Under the pieces are notes generated by a model that saw only the letters and a program-made list of their open reading frames with translations, did no database searches and was not told where the DNA came from. A DNA stretch of 64,000 nt, taken from assembly GCA_037176725.1 (NCBI GenBank), contig JAZBRS010000054.1, positions 14,154,001 to 14,218,000 of the forward strand, read 5' to 3'. Shown here piece by piece: positions 35,346 through 44,736 of this stretch. The first letter of the stretch is position 1; every line of letters begins with the position of its first letter. The stretch comes from Posidonia oceanica. Its lineage: Eukaryota > Streptophyta > Magnoliopsida > Alismatales > Posidoniaceae. A program made the translations under genes and the position numbers.

Positions 35346-38300
35346 GAAGGACCTATATGCGAAAATCAGAAAATATGAGGGAAATGATGCAATGCAGTAA
35401 GATAAATTGGAAAATAAAAACCTAAGTTAACAGATCAGAGGACTAAACTGTAAATAAGGAAAACAGTAGGGACTAAAAATGCAATTTATCAAGGTAAAAT
35501 TAAAGCATTAAATTAGATTAAGTACTGAAGGACTAACATGCAATAATAGAAAGCTAGAGGGCCAGGACTTAAACAAAATACTGAAGAAAAGCACTGTAGA
35601 AGGACTAACATGCAATTAATTGATTTTTTAGGTTTTTCATGCAAAATCATATGATTTTAATACGAAATTGAATGAATGATGAACAGAAGCAGGACTGGAA
35701 TGCAAATAAGTAAAAACAGAGATCGAAAATGCAATATTTGGCAAAATAAACATGCTAAGCTAAAATAAAGCTACAGTAACCAGAAGAAAAACCAGGCACT
35801 GTAGCAAAATGCTACCAGTGCCCGGAGAAGGGGAGAGGGGGTGCTGGAGAGGCGGAGACGCAGCGGCGATGCTCTCCGGAGCTCGGCGGAGGTCTGGGCT
35901 GCGTCGGGGAGCGGCGGCAGGGCTCGGAGCAGGTCGGAGAAGATGTCGGAGCCCTGCAGAGTTGTCCGGAGGTGGAGCAGACGGGAGCGGCGACGTCGTG
36001 GCATTCTGAGGCCACCGGAGCACTCCTGGAGGTCATGTGGTTCTCGAGGGATGGTCGGCGACTGGTTTTGCAGCTGGAGCGGCGATCCGAGCTCAGAGCT
36101 CGCCGGAGAAGAAGGAGTCGCCGGCGACGACGACTCAGAGCAGGAGGGGGTAGAACCTAGAACTAAGAGCCGGAAAAGCATGCTGGAACGAAGGCTAACC
36201 TAAAGGGAAGAAGCGGTACCTATTCTACTGGCTGAGATGCTCCCCCGACGTCAGGCGATTCGGAGCTTGCCGGCGGTGATCGTTTGGTCGCTGTAGGTGC
36301 TGTCGACAACTCGGGAGTGGTGCGATCGACTCAGTGAAGTCTTCCAGAGCTCGCTGGATCTCTGGAACGAAGCTTCGTAGATCGGAGCAGAGATTCACTT
36401 CTGTGGGTTCACAGAAGATGGCCGGAGGTGGGGGTGAGTAGCCCTCTGGATCAGTTGGAGGGCTCAGGCGAGCTTCTAGGGGTCTGGTGAAGGTGTGTGG
36501 ATGCTTGGAAGGGTTGGTGATGGACTGGAGAGGAAGATAGGTCGTCGGGTGGATTTCTGGTGAAATTGGCCGCAGGTGTTTGTGGTGGAGTAATCGGGCT
36601 GTGAGGGGGGAGAAGGCTGGAGGCCTGGTGGTCTGAGATGGTGGTGTTCTGGGGAGTAGGATGCTGAAGTTTGGGTGGATTTGGTGAGCTGTGGGGTTGG
36701 GAATTTTGGAGAAGGGGGAGTTGGGTTGCTGCTGTGTTTCAGAGTGACTGGGGGTGAAATGCTGGGTGGAATTGGGTGAGGAATGGAGGGCTGAGGTGGT
36801 GGAGTTCTGGGTGAGATTGGGGGATGAATTGCGAATGGTTCGGGTGGAGATGGAAGCTCTGGTTTCAGTGGAAAGATGGAGGAGGAAGAGCTGAGTGTTG
36901 GCAGAGGAAGAAGGAGAAGATTTGGATGCTCTCAGGGCTCTAGATTCTCTCACTCTCTCCTGGACGACAAAAGGCGACGAAGAGGAGGTGAAGGGGAGGC
37001 TTTATGCAACTGGAGGATCGAGTGAGGCGCGGTGGTTTTAGATTCTCCACCGGCGGGAGCTGCTGTTGTTGGCAGCGAAGGACGGCGAGGGGACTGGCAT
37101 TAATTGCCCCAGAGATGCCGCTGAGATGGAAGAGAGGACGGAGCGAGCTGGAGCTGATGGGATCGAGGGAGAAGATTTGAATTTGAAGTTTGAAGAGAAG
37201 GAGGGAGTCGGTTGGCGGGAGATAACTGAGGAGGAAGAAGAAGAAGAAGGAGGGAAGAAGAGGGGGAAGGCGATCGTGGGCCGGGCTGCGCGCGGAGAAA
37301 AGGAAAAAAAAAGAAAGAAAAGAAGGAAGGAGGGGAGACGGGCCGGACTGGGCCCAGGAAAGAAGAAAGAAAAAATAGAAAGAAAGGAAGAAAGAAAGGG
37401 GGAAGAGAAAGGAGAGAAATAAAATAGGTAAAAATGAAATAAAATAAAATAAAAAATAGGAAAGGTTTTTAGAGTGATTGTGTTTTAAGTTGGGACTCTG
37501 ATTAAGTTTTTTAATGATTGTTTTTGGTTAGTTAATTAGGTTTGAAGGGGTTTTGGTTTTGATTAGGGTTTTTAGAGTTTTGTTTATTTTGATTTGTTTT
37601 TGATTTTGATTAAATGCTTGTTAAGTCTTTTAAGTTGTTTTTTAATTATGTTTCTCTTGTTAAGTACTTGGGATGTTAGTTAGGATTTTTTTAAAGTTTG
37701 TTTTTAAATTAATTAGAGTGGGTTTTAGATTTTTGATTTTAGTCTTAAGTCTTTTTTGATTTGTTCTTGATTTTTGTTTGTTAAGTTCTTTTAATTAATT
37801 AATTTAATTAAGGATTTCTTGTTAAGTTTTTAATTAAGTATTTTTGAATTCTTGATTGTTTGTTTTTATTTTTTAATTAAGTTTTGAATTGTTCTTTTCA
37901 TATTTGTTAAGTTAGGTTTCTCTTTTCCTTAATCATTTGCCTTAGCATTTTTAATTGTTTTCTTTTCTTTTAATGAATTGTTTTTTATTGTCTTTTAGTA
38001 AGGTTCTTACTTTGGCTTGTTTTGATTGCTTTTGGTTTTTTCCTTGATTTTACAGCATTTTCTTTTGGTTTGTTTTGCATTTTTTAAGTTGCATTCTGTT
38101 TTTTCCATTTTGGCTAAATTTAGTTAGGTTTTTGGTTTTTTAATGGTTTGCTTAAGTTTTTAATTATTTTCCTTAGGGTTTTAGTTTGCTTTCCTTCTGT
38201 TTTAGAGTTTTAGAGGGTTTTAAAGGATTTTTAGGGATTTAGTAAGAGAAAAGAAGAGGAAATTAGAAAGAAGAGGAAAAGGGAGAAATGGAGGAATAAA

Positions 38301-38929
38301 TAGGAAAGAGAGGAGCTGAAAGAAAATAATTTTTTTGAAAATCAAAGAAAATGGTAAAAATATGATAAAAATAGGAATAAGATTGAGAACAGATAGAAGC
38401 ACAAGGGGGGCCCACAGCCAAGCCAGAAAGAAGGAGAAAAGGGGGTGAAAAGAAGGAGGATAATCAGGAGAGAGAGAGGAGAGAGAAATGAATAATTTAG
38501 GAGAGAGAAAAGGATAATTTGGGTAAAAGGAGGGTTTAGAGGTTTTGAAAAGGGCTGAAAATTGGGGAGTGTGTAGCCTAGGGTCTCTAGTGTTGGTCCT
38601 AGGGTTTGGGTTTGGATTTGGGAAGGTTTTGGGAGGGTTTGAGGTGTAGAAAAAGGGTAGTTTTACCTATGTTTTCTAGGGTTTTTGGCAGTGGTTTTGG
38701 GTTGGAAATTTCTAAGGATTTGGGTAGGTTTGTTAAGTTGGGAATGGTAGGTTTTCCTTTGATTTTTGGATAAGTTTTGGGTTAGGGAAAGGGGTGTAAG
38801 CTTTGGTCAAGTTTGGGCTTGTTTTGAAGGATAAGATGAAAAGGAATGGTGTGGTTTGACCTAGGTTTGGATCCAGAAGTCACCAGAGAACTCCAACTGA
38901 TTCAAGCCTATCAAAATGGGGTGTCAACA

Positions 38930-38942
38930 GATGTCCTCCCTG
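38930..38942 (-). promoter_or_regulatory. Polypurine tract of element G
   Basis: The minus strand reads CAGGGAGGACATC immediately before the 3' LTR start TGTTGACACC. Confidence 0.75.
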
Positions 38943-39469
38943 AGCAAGGTCAAGCGTAGCGAGGCCGCTGCTCAGGGTTGACATGACACCCCATCTGACC
39001 GACGGGAGCAGAGGTTTGCTATGGGCGTGAGCTACTTATTCGGCGGATGCACCGAAAATCGTAGCCCGTTGCCGCAATGCAAAGTGCAGGTGCAGATGGA
39101 TGAGATGCAAAGTATGCAATGCATGCTAATGCAAATGCAATGCAAATGTTAGTGCAAAGGTTAGTGCAGAAGTTAGTGCAGGTAAGAATGCTGATGCAGC
39201 AGAAAATGATGGTGATGCTGGACTAGTATGCGGTGCTAGAAAGGTAAAGGTGCAAAAGGGGGATGCAAGAGAAGAGTGCTAAAAAAGAAAACACGATGTG
39301 GCGCAAAAGACTCGGCAGGCAGGCCAAATTTGTGCGACAAGGCGAGAAAAAAAGTGCAGCTTATCCCCGCCCGGGGAGCAAGCTAGCAAAAAGAGTGCGA
39401 GGGGAGGGAGGCCGACTCTCCGATCGCAGAGGGATGCGGGACTTTGCTTTCCTGGGGCAAAGTCGCGCG

Positions 39470-40500
39470 AAGAGGGTGATAAGGTGTCGGGCTTATCGAC
39501 CGGATAGTTTACAGTCCTATCAACCGGAAGTGATAGTTTACGGACTTATCAACCGGAAGCGATAGTTTACGGACCTATCAACCAGAAGAGATAGTTTACG
39601 GACCTATCAACCGGAAGCAGTTGTGAGTGATAGTTACTGGATATCAGCTGTATAACATGGTTGTGCAGGATAGTTTACGGTCCTATCAACCGGGAGCGAT
39701 AGTTTATGGACCTATCAACCGGGAGCGATAGTTTACGGGCCTATCAACTGGGAGTGATAGTTTACGATCCTATCAACCGGAAGCACAATCCATGAGTGAT
39801 AGTTACTGGATATCAGCCGTATAACGCAAATGCCAGAGAATGATAGTTTACGGTCCTATCAACCGGGAGCGATAGTTTACGGGCCTATCAACCGGGAGCG
39901 ATAGTTTACGGGCCTATCAACCGGGTGCGATAGTTTATGGTCCTATCAACCAGAAAGGGCATTTGCGAGTGATAGTTACTGGATATCAGCCGTATAACAT
40001 GATTGGCGCAGCGATAGTTTACGGTCCTATCAACCGGAAGCGATAGTTTATGGACCTATCAACCGGGAGAGATAGTTTACGGACCTATCAACCGGAAAGC
40101 GCAATCATGAGGGATAGTTACTGGTTATTAGCCGCATAATGCAATTGCAAGTGATAGTTTACGGTCCTATCAATCGGAAGTGATAGTTTACGAGCCTATC
40201 AACCGGGAGCGATAGTTTACGGACCTATCAACTGGGAGCGATAGTTTACGGTTCTATCAACCGAAAAATGCAATTGCAAGGGACAGTTACTGGATGTCAG
40301 CCATATAATGTAATTGCAAGTGATAGTTTCGGATATCAGCTAAGGATGAGTTTTGGATCATCAGCCAGAGAATGATAGTTTACGGCCCTATCAACCGAAA
40401 AGTGCAATTACGAGGGACAGTTACTGGATGTCAGCCGTATAACACAACTGCGAGCTGGATAAGACACCAGCCCAAGATGATAGTTTACGGTCCTATCAAC
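39470..40500 (-). repeat. 29-bp tandem array in G 3' region
   Basis: The 29-bp unit has the core GATAGTTTACGGACCTATCA then ACCGG(G/A)AGC. Roughly two dozen copies come in groups of three or four, separated by a variant GATAGTTACTGGATATCAGC unit and a CAATTGC-type spacer, giving a loose higher-order period. Each unit holds the inverted repeat GATAG/CTATC. The first copy (39476-39505) looks like the neighbouring array's unit fused to this one. Tandem arrays between pol and the 3' LTR are described for Tat/Ogre elements and can seed satellites. Confidence 0.92.
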
Positions 40501-40675
40501 CGGAAAGAGCAGAGATTGATTGATTGATGATTGATTGATTGATTGATGATTGATATTGATTGATGATTGATATTGATAAGAAAAAGAGGATTGATTGATA
40601 TTGATAAGAAAAAGAGTGATTGATTGATATTGATAAGAAAAAGAGTGATTGATTGATATTGATAAGGAAAAGAGA
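40501..40675. repeat. TTGATTGA / GATATTGATAAG short repeat block
   Basis: GATTGATT runs followed by about four copies of a 26-29-bp unit with GATTGATATTGATAAGAAAA. It bridges the two larger arrays. Confidence 0.85.
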
Positions 40676-41478
40676 GTGATAAGATATCGGACTTATCGAC
40701 CGGCAAAGGGAAAGGGGTGATAAGATATCGGACTTATCGACCGGCAAATGAATAAAAGAATAGAATGATAAGATATCGGACTTATCGGTCGGCAAAGAGG
40801 GGATGAAGGAATGATAAGATATCGAACTTATCGGCCGGCAAAGGGAAAGAGATGATAAGATATCAGAATTATCGGTCGGCAAATGAATAAAAGAATAGAA
40901 TGATAAGATATCGGACTTATCAACCGGCAAAAGGGGGATAAGGGAGTGATAAGATATCGGACTTATCGGCCGGCAAAGGGAAAGAGATGATGAGATATCG
41001 GACTTATCGGCCGGTAAATGAATGAAAGAATAGAATGATAAGATATCAGACTTATCGGCCGGCAAAGGGGGGATAAGGGAGTGATAAGATATCGGACTTA
41101 TCGATCGGCAAAGGGAAAGAGATGATGAGATATCGGACTTATCAGTTGGTAAATGAATGAAAGAATAGAATGATAAGATATCGGATTTATCGGCCGGCAA
41201 AGGGGGGATAAGGGAGTGATAAGATATCGGATTTATCGACCGGCAAAAGGAAAGAGATGATAAGATATCGGACTTATCGACTGGCAAATGATTGAAAGAA
41301 TAGAATGATAAGATATCGGACTTATCGGCCGGCAAAGGGGGAATAAGGGAATGATAAGATATCGGACTTATCGGCCGGCAAAGGGAAAGAGATAATAAGA
41401 TATCAGACTTATCGGCCAGCAAATGAATGAAAGAATAGAATGATAAGATATCGGACTTATCGGCCGGCAAATGAATGG
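40676..41478 (-). repeat. 135-bp higher-order tandem array in G 3' region
   Basis: A 31-bp core (TGATAAGATATCGGACTTAT plus CGGCCGGCAAA) with three different tails of about 10, 15 and 17 bp gives units of 41, 46 and 48 bp that recur as a 135-bp trimer, about six times. Each core has the inverted repeat GATAAG...CTTATC. Because 135 is divisible by three, a 324-codon frame stays open on the minus strand through the array. Confidence 0.92.
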
Positions 41479-41540
41479 GTTTCGTGAGAGTGAATCATCT
41501 CATGATACCAGGAATACCATGAGGGAAAGAGAGGGTGAAT

Positions 41541-41576
41541 GATACCAAGGGGCGATCAAAAGATGCCCCTGGTATC
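41541..41576. other. Strong hairpin near the G satellite arrays
   Basis: GATACCAAGGGGC and GCCCCTGGTATC are reverse complements apart from one extra A, separated by a GATCAAAAGAT-like loop. Another GATACCAGGGGC half-site follows at about 41580-41592. The role is unknown; it may be a relic of the tandem region or a processing structure in the transcript. Confidence 0.7.
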
Positions 41577-41592
41577 AGGATGATACCAGGGG

Positions 41593-42096
41593 CTGGCCAA
41601 CGCGGCCAACGCGTCCTTGGCATCGAAAGCAGAGGATGAAGACAAAACTGTCGTGTTTGCTAGACGAGTAGTTTGGGGTACCAGTCCGAAGATGGTGATA
41701 GGTTGATGGACCTATCGCCGAGCAGTTGGGGGTGCCAGCCCGTTGGTGAAGATCCAGATGACGGTGCCCGGTAGCTTGTTCGCTCAGACGTCATGGGTCA
41801 GCGGTTGGGTTGACTGATGTGGACTTTTCCCACGGTGTTTGGCAGCAAGTCTGGCCAGGGGCCCTGCAGGTATGATTGATATGGTGATGTATGCACTTGA
41901 AGCAGACTTGAAATGTAAATAGTTGGCTTAGAACACCTTTGTATTGATTGAACTTGATTACATGCCTTTGACAGGCCAAAAGTTTACAGTAGAAAGATAA
42001 GCAGACAGCTACATGGACGCTCTAGTCGGTCCTGGCTTTCTTCGCCTTTCTGGAGTCAGGGAACTGAGGAGCACCAGGAGGTATCTCACTGATGGG
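41593..42096. other. G spacer between tandem arrays and ORF
   Basis: About 500 bp without a recognisable gene. A decayed copy of the array core (GATAGGTTGATGGACCTATC) lies at about 41696-41715, showing that the amplified family once reached further toward the ORF. Confidence 0.6.
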
Positions 42097-43224
42097 CTAG
42101 AAAGCTTGTACCTCCGACAGATACTCGGGAGTGCACCCCGAGCCTCGTGCAGATGCTAGGTCAGTGGACCGCACTCCATGCTGCATGAGATCGGCCAGTT
42201 TTGCAGTAGCAGATGCTGTCCCGTAAGGATATGCTTGAAGTAGCTTCGGAGCTGTGCTGTCTATGAAGGCGCCCTGCTGGAGTCCGAACTGCCACATGAC
42301 CCGGATGGGGTGGTACTCCATGCCCCTAGTGAATCCAGGTAGCACCACGAGTCGCGCGTCTCGGGCATTGAAGAAGATAGTGAAGGGCTCAGCCGCAGAC
42401 GGGATGATGCGCCAGGTGACGGTGTCGTCCGTCAGCTCAGATAATTTCTTGTATTCCTCGGGGACCTTCTGGATTGTCTTGGCGTGGTCGCTATTGCAGT
42501 ATGTTTCAATAATGTGGCCTCGGGGGCGCAGCAAATCCAATTCAAGATGTGCAGCCAGCCAGATCTGTACTAGCACTCCGCAGCCGTGGAAGTGGCGGCA
42601 GTGGTGGGAGATGCGGTCCAGTCCGCAGTATGTTTCAGCCAAGACTACTGGTGCCAGGTCGATCTGCCTAGTCACCACAGCAAGTGCGATTTCAGCAATT
42701 TCCATCGCGACTGTCATCTGGCCATGAGTGAAGATCAGCTCTCCCAGAAATCGGGTGACAAATCCCCGAAGCCACAAATCATCTCCGAGCTCAGCACGCT
42801 TGTCTATGATTTCACCAAAGTAGTGCAAGTGCAGCATGGGCGCAGGGCTGCTGGTGCAGATCAGTCTTTGCTGGCACCTATCAGTAGATAGCCCAGATAG
42901 CTTGTAGAGGACCGCTATGTATTTGTCACGCATCATGAAAATGGGCAGTCCCATCAGCCGGGAGAAGCCACAGATGCGGCGCACCTCTTCCAGAGTAGGT
43001 GTCAGTTCAGTTCTTCCGAAGCGGAAGACATGGCGCACCGGCTTCCAGAATCTTGTGGCGGCGCAGAGGAGATGGTGGCTCACTTCGACATCAGCCGCTT
43101 TCAGTAGCTTTGTAGGTATGCCCCAGAGGCGCAGCTTCTCGCGGTCTTCCAGAGTAAGCTTGCCAATCCAGCCCCGCAGGGCTTCAGAACAGTGCACTGG
43201 GGTTTCAAGAGTTGGATATCCCAT
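42097..43224 (-). CDS. Ogre ORF1/plant-mobile-domain-like protein, downstream of pol
   Basis: Intact 375-codon frame, start at the first ATG (MGYPTLETPV). The N-terminal third has LRGWIGKLTLEDREKLRLWG, then HHLLCAATRFWKPVRHVFRF and GRTELTPTLEEVRRICGF, the pattern of the plant mobile domain and of Ogre ORF1 proteins (a large residue before W-x-P, then a hydrophobic stretch and TPTLEE). The middle has LAPVVLAETYCGLDRISHHC and HGCGVLVQIWLAAHLELD. The C-terminal third has TVTWRIIPSAAEP and MEYHPIRVMWQFGLQQGAF. No zinc, transposase or nuclease motif is seen. Function in retroelements is not established. Odd points: it lies after integrase rather than upstream of gag, and has no stop while gag-pol has 11. 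A minus-strand CAG/GTACC at about 43265-43275 could be a splice junction giving a longer N-terminus. It should be confirmed by profile search. Confidence 0.7.
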   Translation of the reverse strand: MGYPTLETPVHCSEALRGWIGKLTLEDREKLRLWGIPTKLLKAADVEVSHHLLCAATRFWKPVRHVFRFGRTELTPTLEEVRRICGFSRLMGLPIFMMRDKYIAVLYKLSGLSTDRCQQRLICTSSPAPMLHLHYFGEIIDKRAELGDDLWLRGFVTRFLGELIFTHGQMTVAMEIAEIALAVVTRQIDLAPVVLAETYCGLDRISHHCRHFHGCGVLVQIWLAAHLELDLLRPRGHIIETYCNSDHAKTIQKVPEEYKKLSELTDDTVTWRIIPSAAEPFTIFFNARDARLVVLPGFTRGMEYHPIRVMWQFGLQQGAFIDSTAPKLLQAYPYGTASATAKLADLMQHGVRSTDLASARGSGCTPEYLSEVQAF

Positions 43225-44736
43225 GGTGCAGGCCGCAGGGGTACAGGCAGATGCTGCAGAGCTTGAAGGTACCTGTTATCAATATTGCAGACAGTCAGAT
43301 CACACAGGCATATAATCTTTTGCAGAAAGCAGAATCCGAGACTGATAAAGCAGTTCAACTATGTATTCAGCAGTTAATATCAGAGTAAAACAGCTAAACA
43401 ATCATAAGTAGGAAAGATCTGCAGCAGTCTTGTTGACATGGGGGCGAGGACTGGCAGGAGATCCGGATCAGCACAGCTCGAGCGACGTCAACGCGTGCTT
43501 GGCAAGGAGTACTGTCTCAGGGCCGAAGTGAGTTGCAGAGCGGGACAATTGATAGGAAGGAAAGGATGATTGAAGATGCATGCATGCATGATGCAGGTTG
43601 GTGTGCTTAAGAGATGATTAGTATGCTTTTGGTGCCCTCAGCATACGGAGTGCTTTGGTGCCTGCTGTAGAGGAAAGGAGTGATCCCTGACTCACTAGGC
43701 CCTACTCGGACTCTTAGCTTGCTGGTGGCACTCCAGAATGGGTGTTGGCAGTATACAGGTGGTGGTGGTGGTGTGAGGACAGGTTACCTACCAAGCTCTC
43801 AGGACCTACACCTACTTTTTCTGCTCTCTTTTTTTGATTTCTCCCTCATGGGTATGTAGTTTTTCTCTGCCCCTAACTAGGAGATGGTATGTGTTTGTTT
43901 TTGGAGGGAAGTGGTAGACCCTTTTAGGCTTACACCCTTGGGTTTCTTGTAAGGTACGGGGGGATGATGTTGCTTGTATTTTCAAGCTGACTCTTGCCCT
44001 TTTCTTTTCTTCCTTTTTTTCTTTTCTTTTCTTGCTTTTTCTCCCCCTTTTTTTTTGTGTTTGTTCTATCTCTTTTTTGCTTGTTTGATTTCTTTTTTTC
44101 CTTTTTTTTTTCACAGGCTTTTGCTATCCCCATTTTGGAGGTAAAAGGAAGGGTGTTTGGGTTGTAATGGATGTGGGCTTTGGGTCTGCTATGAGATGGG
44201 CTGAGGGAACAGGGTTAAACTGCACACCCCTATCTCTAGGGTCGGTTTCTGTCTTCGTCTTCTATTCCTTGGATGTGCCCAAGTCTAGATGTCTATTCTC
44301 ACTTTTTTCAACTCACATCCTAACATTTTTTCTCCCTCAGAGGTGTATGTCCTTACGAGTTTAGGCAGTTCGCTTGTCTTGTTTGGTGGTGGCTCCCTCA
44401 CTTGCTAATGCGTCTAAGTAGTGCCGGGTGAGGCAGGGTGGACTCTTCCCAGAGTAGGCAAGCACTTCTGGTTTTCATCACCGGGCAAAAGATGCAATAT
44501 GCGACTTGAGAGGATGACGATGATGATTTGGAAAGGATTGATGCATGCTTAGGATAGAGGATGGCGATGATGATTTGAAAAGGATTGATGTATGAGTAGG
44601 ATAGAACAAGTACGAGTGCATGTTCAAGAATGAAAGCAAGAGACAAGATAGTAGATGCAAGAAGGAAGGGAATGCAAGAGGTGAGAATGCAAGTGTGTAG
44701 GTAGGAGAAGGATATCTGCAACGGGGCCGCCTTCGG
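43225..44736 (-). other. G spacer between the extra ORF and integrase
   Basis: 1.5 kb without a recognised domain. On the minus strand it is purine-rich (AAGAAAAGAAAAGAAAAAAAG-type) from 44120 to 43960, giving lysine-rich chance frames. GATGATGATTTGGAAAGGAT repeats twice near 44518-44590. It may hold a promoter or splice signals for the downstream ORF, but I see no clear TATA box. Confidence 0.55.

Larger units (their letters stand above)
33018..38929 (-). repeat. 3' LTR of element G
   Basis: 5912 bp, TGTAGTAATCCC...GTGTCAACA. Regions in + order: start block with GAGTCGCCAC (33140-33149), a 30-bp minisatellite (about 33700-34030), splice-donor-like AAGGTAAGT on the minus strand (34488-34496), ATGCAATTTT repeats (34790-35400), GC-rich block (35800-37420), and AT-rich block (37430-38580). 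Compared with the other LTR, positions about 34070-37600 are nearly identical and both ends are diverged. Open frames inside (for example 36225-36953 and 35771-36181) recur in both LTRs but match no family known to me. Confidence 0.95.

Noticed and set aside
35760..36203. GC-rich block with overlapping frames on both strands as a captured host exon
   Set aside because: No recognisable domain, composition-driven frames in all phases; cannot be supported without a database search.
37066..37422. Lysine/glutamate-rich ORF in the G LTR (repeated at 59048-59404)
   Set aside because: Purine-rich, low-complexity stretch on the antisense strand of the element; identity between copies is due to the converted LTR segment.
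39470..41478. CRISPR-like alternation of repeats and spacers
   Set aside because: The spacers are themselves repeated tails, there are no cas genes, and the context is the 3' region of a plant retrotransposon.
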